Source: an uncultured Lachnospiraceae bacterium
GTDB lineage: Bacteria; Bacillota; Clostridia; Lachnospirales; Lachnospiraceae
Direction of reading: 5' to 3'
Assembly: GCA_905235345.1 (NCBI GenBank)
Contig: CAJOLO010000031.1
Coordinates: 1-14,434, forward strand
DNA length: 14,434 nt
The notes beneath the pieces were generated by a model. The model was not told the DNA's origin, made no database searches, and was given only the letters and a program-made list of their open reading frames with translations. The stretch's first letter is position 1. Each line of letters opens with the position of its first letter. Shown here in pieces: positions 1 through 7,276 of the stretch. Position numbers and translations under genes: made by a program.

Positions 1-457
1 AGACGGAGTTACATCCGGTGATATCGGTATCATCAATGTAAATGCAGCAACTGATTCATGTGTAATGCGTGAAGAAGGATTCCGTTCTGCATTTGAAGGA
101 AAGGATTTCAACATTTTAGAGACACAGTATGGTGAAGGTGATGCAGCTAAATCTCAGAGTATTGCAGAGAATTACATTACTCAGGGCGTTGTTGGTATCT
201 TCGGATGTAACGAGGGTTCTACAACAGGTGCAGGTAATGCGATTAAAGCTTCAGGTAACTCAAGCATAATTGGTGTCGGATTTGATAAATCAGATGCAAT
301 TCTTAACCTTATTGATGATGGATATCTTCTTTGCACAATGGCACAGAATCCTGATGTAATGGGTGCAGAAGGTGTTAAAGCTTGTGTAAGCGCATTAGAA
401 GGTAATTCTCTTGGCGGTGCTGTTACAGATACCGGTGTTTCCGTTATCACTAAATAA
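1..457 (+). CDS. Sugar ABC transporter substrate-binding protein, C-terminal part (partial)
   Basis: The reading frame is open from base 2, so the gene begins upstream of the window; about 151 residues are visible. They look like the C-terminal part of a ribose/galactose-type periplasmic binding protein (Peripla_BP_4 / type 1 PBP fold). The characteristic run is GIFGCNEGSTTGAGNAIK followed by a GVGFDKSDA segment and then AQNPDVMG, which in this family line the hinge and the sugar pocket. The signal peptide or lipobox, if any, lies off the window. The protein would act outside the membrane and deliver a sugar to an ABC permease or a sensor. It ends 217 bp before a two-component pair, and such binding proteins often serve as the receptor for YesM/YesN systems. 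The exact ligand cannot be told from this fragment. An internal ATG at 65 is unlikely to be the true start. Confidence 0.88.
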   Translation, partial: DGVTSGDIGIINVNAATDSCVMREEGFRSAFEGKDFNILETQYGEGDAAKSQSIAENYITQGVVGIFGCNEGSTTGAGNAIKASGNSSIIGVGFDKSDAILNLIDDGYLLCTMAQNPDVMGAEGVKACVSALEGNSLGGAVTDTGVSVITK

Positions 458-495
458 TGGCCATCAGAGAGATGTATTAAAAGAAAACCTAAAAT

Positions 496-528
496 CGCCG
501 GGTCTGATTTGATCCGGCGGTTTCTTTT
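496..528 (+). terminator. Intrinsic terminator after the substrate-binding protein gene
   Basis: A 9-bp stem (CGCCGGGTC, 496-504, with GATCCGGCG, 511-519; one G-U pair) closes a 6-base loop and is followed by TTTCTTTT. It lies 39 bases after the stop codon. It should separate the binding-protein transcript from the downstream regulator operon. Confidence 0.85.
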
Positions 529-543
529 ATATTAAAATTATGT

Positions 544-579
544 TATAATAACTTAGAATACATTTATCTGTATATGTAT
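544..579 (+). promoter_or_regulatory. Possible promoter -10 and small dyad before the regulator operon
   Basis: A TATAAT box sits at 544-549, but there is no convincing -35 at the right distance (521-526 reads TTTCTT). Just downstream is a dyad ATACAT (558-563) / ATGTAT (574-579), which could be an operator overlapping the transcript start. The rest of the gap to 673 holds only short hairpins (CGATT/AATCG near 591-604 and TAACC/GGTTA near 616-630) and the ribosome site. Support is weak: an A+T-rich gap makes such boxes likely by chance. Confidence 0.3.
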
Positions 580-673
580 TACGATTGTGAAATCGAAAAA
601 ACAAGAAGAGGAATAACCATATCGGTTACTGTGTAGTGAATATCCGTATGTAAAGAAATAGGAGTAGTAAGAT

Positions 674-2263
674 ATGCTGAAGGTGATTATTGCAGATGAT
701 GAAGAAAGGATATGTAAACTAATCCATGCACTGGTAGATTGGGAAAGTTTGTCTATGGAAGTGGTTGCGACTGCCCATAATGGTCCGGAGGTTTTGGAGT
801 TAGTAGAAAAGTATTCAATAGATTTATTGATTACAGATATCCGTATGCCCGGAATGAGCGGACTGGATGTAATTCAGACGCTGAAGAAAGAAAAACCTGA
901 GATGGAAATAATCATCATTAGCGGATATGCACACTTTGAGTATGCAAAGGCGGCAATAAGTTATGGGGTTGGGAACTACCTGTTAAAGCCGATAAATAAG
1001 ACTGAATTGATCAGTACATTGGAAAAGGTTCGTGATGGTATTTTGAATAAAAGAGCCATAGAGGAGAATACGAATCAATTAATACAGAAAAATGAAAAAG
1101 ATATCAAGAGGATACAGCGGTTATTGATCGACTATCTTTTAGAACAAAAATGTAAAAATATGAATCTGGAAGAGTTGAACGAAGAATATCACCTGCATAT
1201 GCATCCCGGATGTTTTCAGGCATTTTGGCTTAAAATGGATGGATTGACAAAAGACATAACGCCGAACGGAATGGGAATTGTTATGGGAAAAGTGGAACAA
1301 TTGCTGGAAAAATCGCTGGAGCCTGTATGTATAGAAATGGTCATAACGCACAAAAGCACTTCCTGCATAGGTATTATTAATTATGATACGGATAAGCAGG
1401 GAGAGGTTAAACAGATTCTTAAAAAGTGCCTTGCGCAATTAGAATATGAGAAGACATTATATGGTGATGTGACATTTACCATGTCAATAAGTGCCGGAAT
1501 CAATAACACGGATAATCTTGTAGATATTCTGAATGAAGTGGAACTTATCATAAAAGAACGTATACTCAGAGGAACGGGTAAAATATTAGAAAAAATAGTT
1601 ATTGAAAAAAAGGTCCGCGATCAGAATATACTTGAGACATATCTTAGAATGATCACCCAGGCCATTGAATTCAGAAGCCCGGAAGAAAGCGAAAGTACGA
1701 TACGGTTCATGATGGAAGAAATCAAAAAGTCAAAAGATTTGCATGGATATGAGATTCTGGATATTGTTCATTCTTGCGGAAATTTATTTTTGAGTCAGAT
1801 TAATGTTGAAAACAGACAGGAGTGCCTGCTTCATTTTGATGAACGATGTGAACAATGTCGTAACGTGGAAGAATTGTTTACCATATTAAAAGAATTGCAG
1901 GATGATCATATCAGGCGTTTGCAAAAACAATATGAAGATGATGTGAACAGGCCTATAAGACAGGCAAAACAATATATCCAGAACCATTATTCAGAGCCGA
2001 TTTCGTTAGAAACCGTTAGCGAGATTGTTGGATTAAGTCCGGCATACTTTAGCACTCTTTTCAAAAAATATGAGAAAGAAGGTTTTGCAAAATATCTTAT
2101 TAATGTTCGAATTGAGCAGGCGAAGATTATCTTGCGTGAAACCAATATGTCTGTTTCTGAGGTGTGTAAAAAAGTGGGATACAATGATTTGAAGCATTTT
2201 AATCATACCTTTGAAAAAATGACAGGAGTAAAACCGGCAACATACAGGAAATTATATGGATAG
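674..2263 (+). CDS. YesN-type response regulator (REC + AraC-family HTH)
   Basis: This 529-residue protein is a DNA-binding response regulator. Residues 1-120 are a receiver domain: acidic pair D8/D9, phosphoacceptor D55 in LLITDIRMPG, S83 and K105 (LLKP) complete the active site. Residues about 425-529 form a double helix-turn-helix AraC domain (ISLETVSEIVGLSPAYFSTL, then EVCKKVGYNDLKHFNHTFEK, ending KPATYRKLYG). The middle 300 residues are the variable linker typical of YesN proteins and contain no motif I recognise. The ATG at 674 is preceded by GGAG (661-664). The histidine kinase follows after 12 bases, so the two form an operon. It probably activates genes for uptake or use of a sugar, perhaps those of the binding protein upstream; the target is inferred, not seen. 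Confidence 0.93.
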   Translation: MLKVIIADDEERICKLIHALVDWESLSMEVVATAHNGPEVLELVEKYSIDLLITDIRMPGMSGLDVIQTLKKEKPEMEIIIISGYAHFEYAKAAISYGVGNYLLKPINKTELISTLEKVRDGILNKRAIEENTNQLIQKNEKDIKRIQRLLIDYLLEQKCKNMNLEELNEEYHLHMHPGCFQAFWLKMDGLTKDITPNGMGIVMGKVEQLLEKSLEPVCIEMVITHKSTSCIGIINYDTDKQGEVKQILKKCLAQLEYEKTLYGDVTFTMSISAGINNTDNLVDILNEVELIIKERILRGTGKILEKIVIEKKVRDQNILETYLRMITQAIEFRSPEESESTIRFMMEEIKKSKDLHGYEILDIVHSCGNLFLSQINVENRQECLLHFDERCEQCRNVEELFTILKELQDDHIRRLQKQYEDDVNRPIRQAKQYIQNHYSEPISLETVSEIVGLSPAYFSTLFKKYEKEGFAKYLINVRIEQAKIILRETNMSVSEVCKKVGYNDLKHFNHTFEKMTGVKPATYRKLYG

Positions 2264-2275
2264 AGGATAATTAAT

Positions 2276-3326
2276 GTGAATAAGCATGAAAAATTCAGAT
2301 ATATCTCAAAACGGGTAGCACTTATAAGAAGGATTTTCCAATGTATTTTTTGGGCTGTTATCATCATTGAGCTTATTTTATTTTTGAAAGGAATCGGTTC
2401 AATATGGAGTGTTGTTATGCTTCTGCTTCTGTTTATAGCGTTTAATGTCATCTGGTGGATATGGATAGTCAAACCATATAAATGGTGTGAGGTAATGTCT
2501 GAACGAATATTGAACGGGTATGTGATGAAAGATAGTTCTGACGATGATTACTTATATTTATCTCCCATGAATGAACTTCAGACCAGGAAAATGATCAAAG
2601 TCATGAACGGACCTCATGTAGTGGATCTGAATAAAAGGCAGGCGCAGTATCTGGCTTTGCAAAATCAGATTCAATCCGCATTTTCTATATAATACTTTGG
2701 AAAGTATTCGTGGTGAGGCCTTGATTGCCGGAATGGACAGTGTGGCAGATATGACGGAAGCTCTGGCTAAATTTTTCAGGTACACCATTACCAAAGTAGA
2801 GAATCTGGTTTCCGTACAAGAGGAGCTTGATAATTGTGAAACATATTTTTTGATTCAGAAATACCGTTTCGGAGACAGGATAGAGCTGCATGTTGAATGT
2901 GATGAAGATGACTGGAATGACATTATGAACTGTAAGATTCCTAAATTGACACTTCAGCCGATTTTGGAAAACAGTATTATTCACGGGACGGAGTTAAAGG
3001 TAGGAAGGAGTAATCTGGTTATTGCTTTTGAACGTACCAAAGAACGACTGATTATCCGTATTTCGGATGATGGTGTCGGAATGGATGAAGAAAAACTGGC
3101 TCAGTTAAACGGCAGACTTCAAAATGAGAGCAGTTCAGTGGATTATAAGCAACAAAATGAAAAAGGCGGAATTGCACTTATAAATGTTAACAATCGTATT
3201 CATTTAATATTTGGTGAAGAGTATGGAATGCATATATATTCGATTCCGGATAAAGGAACCGATGTTGAGATATCGGTGCCGTTATTGATGGACGAAGAGA
3301 GTATCAGAAGTAGAGGGATGCTATAA
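2276..3326 (+). pseudogene. YesM-type sensor histidine kinase, interrupted by a one-base frameshift
   Basis: As written, the sequence gives a 138-residue N-terminal piece (GTG start at 2276, stop 2690-2692) and a 209-residue C-terminal piece (from TTG 2697) in another frame. Skipping one base within 2669-2672 joins them into a 349-residue kinase. The joined protein has two membrane helices (about residues 21-40 and 44-66) with almost no external loop, then the His_kinase motif QINPHFLYNTLESIRGEAL with phosphoacceptor H135, and a HATPase domain: N-box LQPILENSIIHG (226-237), G1 DDGVGMD (264-270) and G2 GGIALINV (297-304). Unlike many YesM proteins it lacks a large extracellular sensor and a HAMP domain is not obvious, so the signal probably comes from a partner protein. 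It overlaps the next gene by one base. It could be a genuine pseudogene, a sequencing error or recoding; without a shift neither piece is a working kinase. Confidence 0.88.
2669..2672 (+). other. Frameshift site in the histidine kinase gene
   Basis: The bases read CAG ATT C AAT CCG CAT TTT CTA TAT AAT. Removing C2672, or one of the two preceding T residues, gives Gln-Ile-Asn-Pro-His-Phe-Leu-Tyr-Asn, the exact family phosphoacceptor motif. The site is not a long homopolymer, and I see no slippery heptamer or internal Shine-Dalgarno that would mark known programmed frameshifting. Confidence 0.9.
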
Positions 3327-4792
3327 TGAAAAATGAGATAATGCGGATGGAGCGGATTACCTACGTGGATAAAGGAGTTACAAAGCTTGAGGATTTTAAC
3401 CTGCAGGTATATGAGGGGGAAATTCTGGGATTTATTCCGGTCAATTCACATGGCCTTGAAGAATTGTTATCTCTTTTTCAGACGAATATGCCGTTGCGTA
3501 ATGGTTATGTGTATTACGGTGGAGAAATGGTTAATTCGTGGAGAGGACCGCTTAGAAGCCAGAATCGTATATGCGTTATCAGAGCCCGCAGTTGTCTCGT
3601 AGAAGGGATGACGGTGGCGGAGAATATCTTTGTGCTAAGACAGGGCTTTCGACAGGAAATCATTCCCTCGGATATGCTTAGAAAGCAACTTGCACCGTTT
3701 CTTAAGGATATAGGTGTCGAAATTCAGGCGGATACATATGTGGAGAAATTATCCAACTTTGAGCGAGTCGTTGTTGAAATATTACGCGCTGTTGTTATAG
3801 GACAGCGTTTAATTATTTTAGAAGAGATCAGTACGCTGATCGGTGAAAGCAAACTCAGGAAATTATATGAGATTATCCGGTATTATGCATCGCAGGGATT
3901 CAGTTTTATATATATCAATTTGCATTTTGACGAATTACAGCAGATATGCGACAGAGTGGTATTATTTACTAATGGACGTATCCAGAAAGTGATTTCAAAA
4001 TCAGAAATGCATAAAGGCGTTCTTGATAAATATACAGAGCAATATCGATATGTGGTAATGCATCACACGGACGAAAAAAAGGAAGAAAAGAAAAAAGAGG
4101 AAGAAATCTTCAGATTAGACAATATAATTTACGGTTCGATGGAAAAGCCGCTGGATTTGGCTGTTTGTAAAGGGGAGTGTGTGGTATTACAGTGTGTGGA
4201 CAGCATGTCATATAAAAATATAAAAAGCGTTTTGATGGGAGATATTCCCTTGGCGGGCGGAACTATATGGGTGAAACATAAAAAGGGAAAAGTATTATAT
4301 AAGGATATAGCTGTTGTACAGGAAGACTTAACGACCAATATGCTTTTTCCCGAACTTAGTTATTTTGATAATCTCTGCTTAGGACTTGCCAACAGAGTTC
4401 CGGGTGTGTGCCATAGCCGCAAAATAAAAGCGAGCATTAAGCAGGAATACAAGGAATATATAAAAGAAGAGTTATACTTGAAACACATAGATGAATTGAC
4501 AGAGAAACAAAAGTATCAATTGGTCTATATGCGAATCCTGTTGCAAAAGCCTAAAGTCGTATTCTGTTTTCAACCTTTTAAAGGTGCGGATCTTGTACAC
4601 AGAATGTATATATGGGAACAATTAGAGATTCTGCTTCGACATGGTATAGCGGTGATCATTGTATCGGTAAATCTGGCAGATTCTTTAACGATTGCACAAC
4701 GGCTTTTCAGAATCAGTGAAAAAGGTGCGGAAGAGATTGCGAAGGATGATATTGACTCTATGAAAAATTTGAAAAAGGCAGGAGACATGTAA
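3326..4792 (+). CDS. Degenerate RbsA/MglA-like double ABC ATPase (probable pseudo-ATPase)
   Basis: This 488-residue protein has the length and two-half layout of a sugar ABC ATPase (RbsA/MglA type), with halves at about 1-245 and 262-480 joined by a charged linker (EKKEEKKKEEE). In half 1 the Walker A region GENGAGKST is replaced by PVNSHGLEE (38-46), losing Lys and Ser/Thr. The signature becomes LSNFER (142-147), Walker B reads LIILEE (162-167), and the H-loop position is INLHFDE (198-204). TVAENIF (96-102) is still typical. In half 2 the P-loop is unrecognisable, the signature is LTEKQKYQ (391-398), and Walker B LDEPTRGID is CFQPFKGAD (414-422). ATP hydrolysis is therefore unlikely. The ATG overlaps the kinase stop by one base and has AGAGGG upstream. 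No permease gene accompanies it. A signalling or regulatory role is inferred; a decaying transporter ATPase is the alternative, although the intact 488-codon frame argues for selection. Confidence 0.82.
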   Translation: MKNEIMRMERITYVDKGVTKLEDFNLQVYEGEILGFIPVNSHGLEELLSLFQTNMPLRNGYVYYGGEMVNSWRGPLRSQNRICVIRARSCLVEGMTVAENIFVLRQGFRQEIIPSDMLRKQLAPFLKDIGVEIQADTYVEKLSNFERVVVEILRAVVIGQRLIILEEISTLIGESKLRKLYEIIRYYASQGFSFIYINLHFDELQQICDRVVLFTNGRIQKVISKSEMHKGVLDKYTEQYRYVVMHHTDEKKEEKKKEEEIFRLDNIIYGSMEKPLDLAVCKGECVVLQCVDSMSYKNIKSVLMGDIPLAGGTIWVKHKKGKVLYKDIAVVQEDLTTNMLFPELSYFDNLCLGLANRVPGVCHSRKIKASIKQEYKEYIKEELYLKHIDELTEKQKYQLVYMRILLQKPKVVFCFQPFKGADLVHRMYIWEQLEILLRHGIAVIIVSVNLADSLTIAQRLFRISEKGAEEIAKDDIDSMKNLKKAGDM

Positions 4793-5553
4793 TGAAAGAA
4801 AATTATCATATCCACACATGGCGTTGTAAGCATGCGTCGGAGACGGAGAGAGAATATATTGAGGAGGCAATTAAAGGAGGAATTAAGGTTTTGGGTTTTT
4901 CGGATCACTCGCCAATGCCTTTCCCCGGGGAGTATCATTCAGGTATTCGCATGGAAATGAATGAGCTTCAGGATTACTGTGATACTTTGCAGGCACTTAA
5001 GAAAGAGTATGAAAAGGATATTGAAATTCATATCGGTCTGGAGGCTGAGTACTATCCGCAGCTGTTCGACGGGTTGATGGATTTTATAAAGGATTATCCC
5101 ATAGAATATCTGCTTCTTGGTCAACATTGTCTGGACAATGAATATGAAGCTTCTTGTGTGTGGAGTTCTGTTCCTACCGATAATCCGGAGATTTTGAAAA
5201 AATATGTGGACCAGACCTGCGAAGGCATGAGGACGGGACGATTCTTATATCTGGCACATCCGGATCTGGCGTGTTTTACGGGGGATAGTGCAATTTACCG
5301 TAAGGAGATGAGAAGAATCTGCTGCGTTGCCAAAGAGATGGGACTTCCGTTAGAGATCAATCTTCAGGGAATGTATCTTAAGAGACATTATCCCACTCCT
5401 GAATTTTGGGAGATTGCCGGAGAGGAAGGCAATGACGTGGTGCTTGGAATCGACTGTCATCATGTGGATATGATGAATCTGCCGGACACTGAACAAGAGG
5501 CCTTAAAGCTGGCGGACAGGTACGGGCTTCGAATCTTAAATCGATTAATATAA
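4792..5553 (+). CDS. PHP-domain phosphatase, histidinol-phosphatase (HisK) family
   Basis: This 253-residue protein belongs to the PHP superfamily of metal-dependent phosphoesterases, HisK type (dephosphorylating L-histidinol phosphate in histidine synthesis in known members). Visible metal ligands are H6, H8 and H14 (YHIHTWRCKHA), D38/H39 (GFSDHSP), E84/E86 (GLEAEY), H112 (GQHCLDN), H156 (AHPDL) and D221 with H223/H224 (GIDCHH). Length matches the family. The start overlaps the stop of the ABC-like gene by one base and has AGGAG just upstream, so it is the last cistron of the sensory operon. No other histidine gene is nearby, so the true substrate could be a different phosphate ester; the family call is firm, the substrate is not. 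Confidence 0.85.
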   Translation: MKENYHIHTWRCKHASETEREYIEEAIKGGIKVLGFSDHSPMPFPGEYHSGIRMEMNELQDYCDTLQALKKEYEKDIEIHIGLEAEYYPQLFDGLMDFIKDYPIEYLLLGQHCLDNEYEASCVWSSVPTDNPEILKKYVDQTCEGMRTGRFLYLAHPDLACFTGDSAIYRKEMRRICCVAKEMGLPLEINLQGMYLKRHYPTPEFWEIAGEEGNDVVLGIDCHHVDMMNLPDTEQEALKLADRYGLRILNRLI

Positions 5554-5573
5554 ACGGTTAATAAATATATTTC

Positions 5574-5601
5574 TTGACTTTTAAGAAAAAAGCTTTATAC
5601 T
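5574..5601 (+). promoter_or_regulatory. purF promoter
   Basis: TTGACT (5574-5579), a 16-bp spacer and TATACT (5596-5601) make a good sigma-A type promoter. The carA leader carries the same boxes with the same spacing, including flanking TTC before the -35 and CTT before the -10. The transcript should begin near 5608, immediately before the first leader hairpin. Confidence 0.75.
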
Positions 5602-5607
5602 AGATAT

Positions 5608-5730
5608 GTGTTCCAAGGGCGGAACGGTTGAATTATAAGTATTTAATGATGTTATAGTTAAATAACGAATTAATATTAATAAGAAGCAAGGGTGTTTCGA
5701 GATCCGTACTCGAAGCACCATTTCTCTTTA
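5608..5730 (+). promoter_or_regulatory. Conserved purF 5' leader, candidate attenuator/riboswitch-like element
   Basis: The untranslated leader begins with a hairpin, GTTCC (5610-5614), AAGGGC loop, GGAAC (5621-5625). About 53 variable A+T-rich bases follow, then ATAAGAAGCAAG (5679-5690) and a strong hairpin (5691-5719). The same blocks recur in the same order and almost the same spacing ahead of carA (8934-9050). GAAGCA (5683-5688) can pair with TGTTTC (5693-5698), which would break the downstream stem, so two exclusive folds are possible. I do not recognise purine, PRPP/ppGpp (ykkC), T-box, PyrR or glutamine riboswitch signatures. An alternative is that the GTTCC/GGAAC dyad is a DNA operator at the transcript start. 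Confidence 0.65.
5691..5730 (+). terminator. Leader terminator-like hairpin before purF
   Basis: An 11-bp stem (5691-5701 with 5709-5719, one G-U pair) with loop ATCCGTA is followed by ATTTCTCTTTA. It lies inside the untranslated leader, 33 bases before the purF start, as expected for an attenuator. The T tract is interrupted, so it is weaker than its carA counterpart. Confidence 0.6.
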
Positions 5731-5752
5731 TTAAGAAAGGCGGAATATCACA

Positions 5753-7174
5753 ATGAGCAACCTTCACGAAGAGTGTGGTGTTATCGGAATATTTGCACCA
5801 CAGCAGTACCGTATAGCAAATGATGTGTATTATGGAATGTATGCTTTGCAGCACAGAGGACAGGAAAGCTGCGGAATTGTTGTAAACGACGACGGATTGT
5901 TCTTCTCCCATAAGGATATCGGACAGGTAAGTACCGTATTCGATGCCGAGCAGCTTGAAAAACTGCCGACCGGAAGAATAGCAGTAGGTCATGTGAGATA
6001 TGGAACGACGGGCGGCAATAACAGAAATAATTGTCAGCCTATAGAAGTGAACCATCAAAAGGGTAAGATGGCACTTGCACATAATGGTAACATCAGTAAT
6101 GCGTATAATCTCAGAAATGAACTGGAGCTTAGCGGTGCAATATTCCATTCTACATCGGATACTGAGATTATTGCTTATATCGTGACAAGAGAAAGACTTA
6201 AGACACCATCGATTGAGAAGGCTGTTCTGGAGACGATGAAGTATCTTGAAGGTGCATATTCAATTGCACTTATGTCCGCTTCTAAGCTTATTGTGGCTAG
6301 AGATCCGCATGGATTCAGACCTTTATGTTATGGTAAATGCGATGACGGAAGATATGTGGTGGCATCTGAAACCTGTGCACTTGAAGCGGTTGGGGCAACA
6401 TTTATTCGTGACGTCAGACCGGGGGAGCTTATCGTGTTTTCTGATGATGGTGTGGTAAGTTATACGGAGCATTGTGATAAGAAAAAGAAACAGATATGTA
6501 TATTTGAGTACATATATTTTGCAAGGCCGGACTCTGTTATTGACGGTGTTTCGGTGCATTCGGCAAGACTTGAGGCAGGACGGATTCTTGCAAGGGAATA
6601 TAAGGTGGATGCGGATGTGGTTATAGGTGTTCCGGATTCGGGACTTGATGCGGCGTTAGGTTATTCAAAAGAGTCCGGCATTCCTTACGGCATAGGTTTT
6701 ATCAAGAATAAGTATATAGGAAGAACATTCATTTCTCCAACACAAGATGAGCGCAGCAATCAGGTACGGATTAAATTGAATCCCATAAAAGAGACGGTTG
6801 CCGGCAAGAGAGTTGTTCTTGTGGACGATTCGATTGTAAGAGGTACGACCAGTGGAAGAATCGTGAAGCTTTTAAGAGATGCGGGTGCGAAGGAAATACA
6901 TATGATGATATCCTCACCGCCGTTTACCAATCCGTGCTATTACGGAACGGATATTGATACGAAGGAGAATCTTGTTGCATGTCATCACTCAGTGGACGAG
7001 ATTGCGGAAATGATCGGAGCGGATACACTTGGATATCTTCCGATTGAGTCACTTCATGAACTGGTGGGTCATGAAGGATTTTGTAATGCATGCTTTACAG
7101 GGGAATATGCGACAACGATTCCCGAGAACGTAAGTAAGAATAGATTTGAGAAGAGATTATCCGAAAGGACATGA
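5753..7174 (+). CDS. purF: Amidophosphoribosyltransferase
   Basis: PurF makes 5-phosphoribosylamine from PRPP and glutamine, the first committed step of purine synthesis in the cytoplasm. The 473-residue protein begins MSNLHEE, a short propeptide whose removal would expose the catalytic Cys8 of CGVIGIF (class II, N-terminal nucleophile glutaminase). The glutaminase domain covers about 8-235 (HRGQES, GHVRYGTTG, HNGNI). The PRPP-binding motif VVLVDDSIVRGTT is at 354-366. C249, C395, C444 and C447 match the four cysteines that bind a 4Fe-4S cluster in the Bacillus enzyme, suggesting an oxygen-labile, Bacillus-type PurF. The ATG at 5753 follows AAAGGCGG (5736-5743). It has its own promoter and structured leader, and lies 102 bases before pyrG with no clear terminator between. 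Confidence 0.97.
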   Translation: MSNLHEECGVIGIFAPQQYRIANDVYYGMYALQHRGQESCGIVVNDDGLFFSHKDIGQVSTVFDAEQLEKLPTGRIAVGHVRYGTTGGNNRNNCQPIEVNHQKGKMALAHNGNISNAYNLRNELELSGAIFHSTSDTEIIAYIVTRERLKTPSIEKAVLETMKYLEGAYSIALMSASKLIVARDPHGFRPLCYGKCDDGRYVVASETCALEAVGATFIRDVRPGELIVFSDDGVVSYTEHCDKKKKQICIFEYIYFARPDSVIDGVSVHSARLEAGRILAREYKVDADVVIGVPDSGLDAALGYSKESGIPYGIGFIKNKYIGRTFISPTQDERSNQVRIKLNPIKETVAGKRVVLVDDSIVRGTTSGRIVKLLRDAGAKEIHMMISSPPFTNPCYYGTDIDTKENLVACHHSVDEIAEMIGADTLGYLPIESLHELVGHEGFCNACFTGEYATTIPENVSKNRFEKRLSERT

Positions 7175-7276
7175 ATTTAACTCAGACGGGAAAATACCTA
7201 AAACATAGACAATATATTTAAATAAGTAATCGTATATTTAAGATTGTGAATAATTAATACAGATAAGGAGGAGAAC

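Noticed and set aside
2666..2692. Histidine kinase lacking its phosphoacceptor His (reads QIQSAF).
   Set aside because: The His is present in the next frame; one extra base at 2669-2672 causes the apparent change.
2669..2692. Programmed frameshift in the kinase gene.
   Set aside because: No slippery heptamer, stop codon in the A site or nearby internal Shine-Dalgarno is visible; a mutation or sequencing error is simpler.
5608..5730. Purine riboswitch, ykkC-type (PRPP/ppGpp) riboswitch, T-box or PyrR site before purF.
   Set aside because: The conserved core sequences of these families as I know them are absent.
5610..5748. Long-range pairing of the leader start (GUGUUCC) with the purF ribosome-site region (GGAAUAU).
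   Set aside because: Seven pairs with two G-U in A+T-rich sequence, and only five pairs remain in carA; too weak to claim.
7175..7276. A separate promoter for pyrG.
   Set aside because: TAGACA (7206-7211) and TATATT (7233-7238) are 21 bp apart, too far for a normal promoter; the rest is plain A+T-rich sequence.
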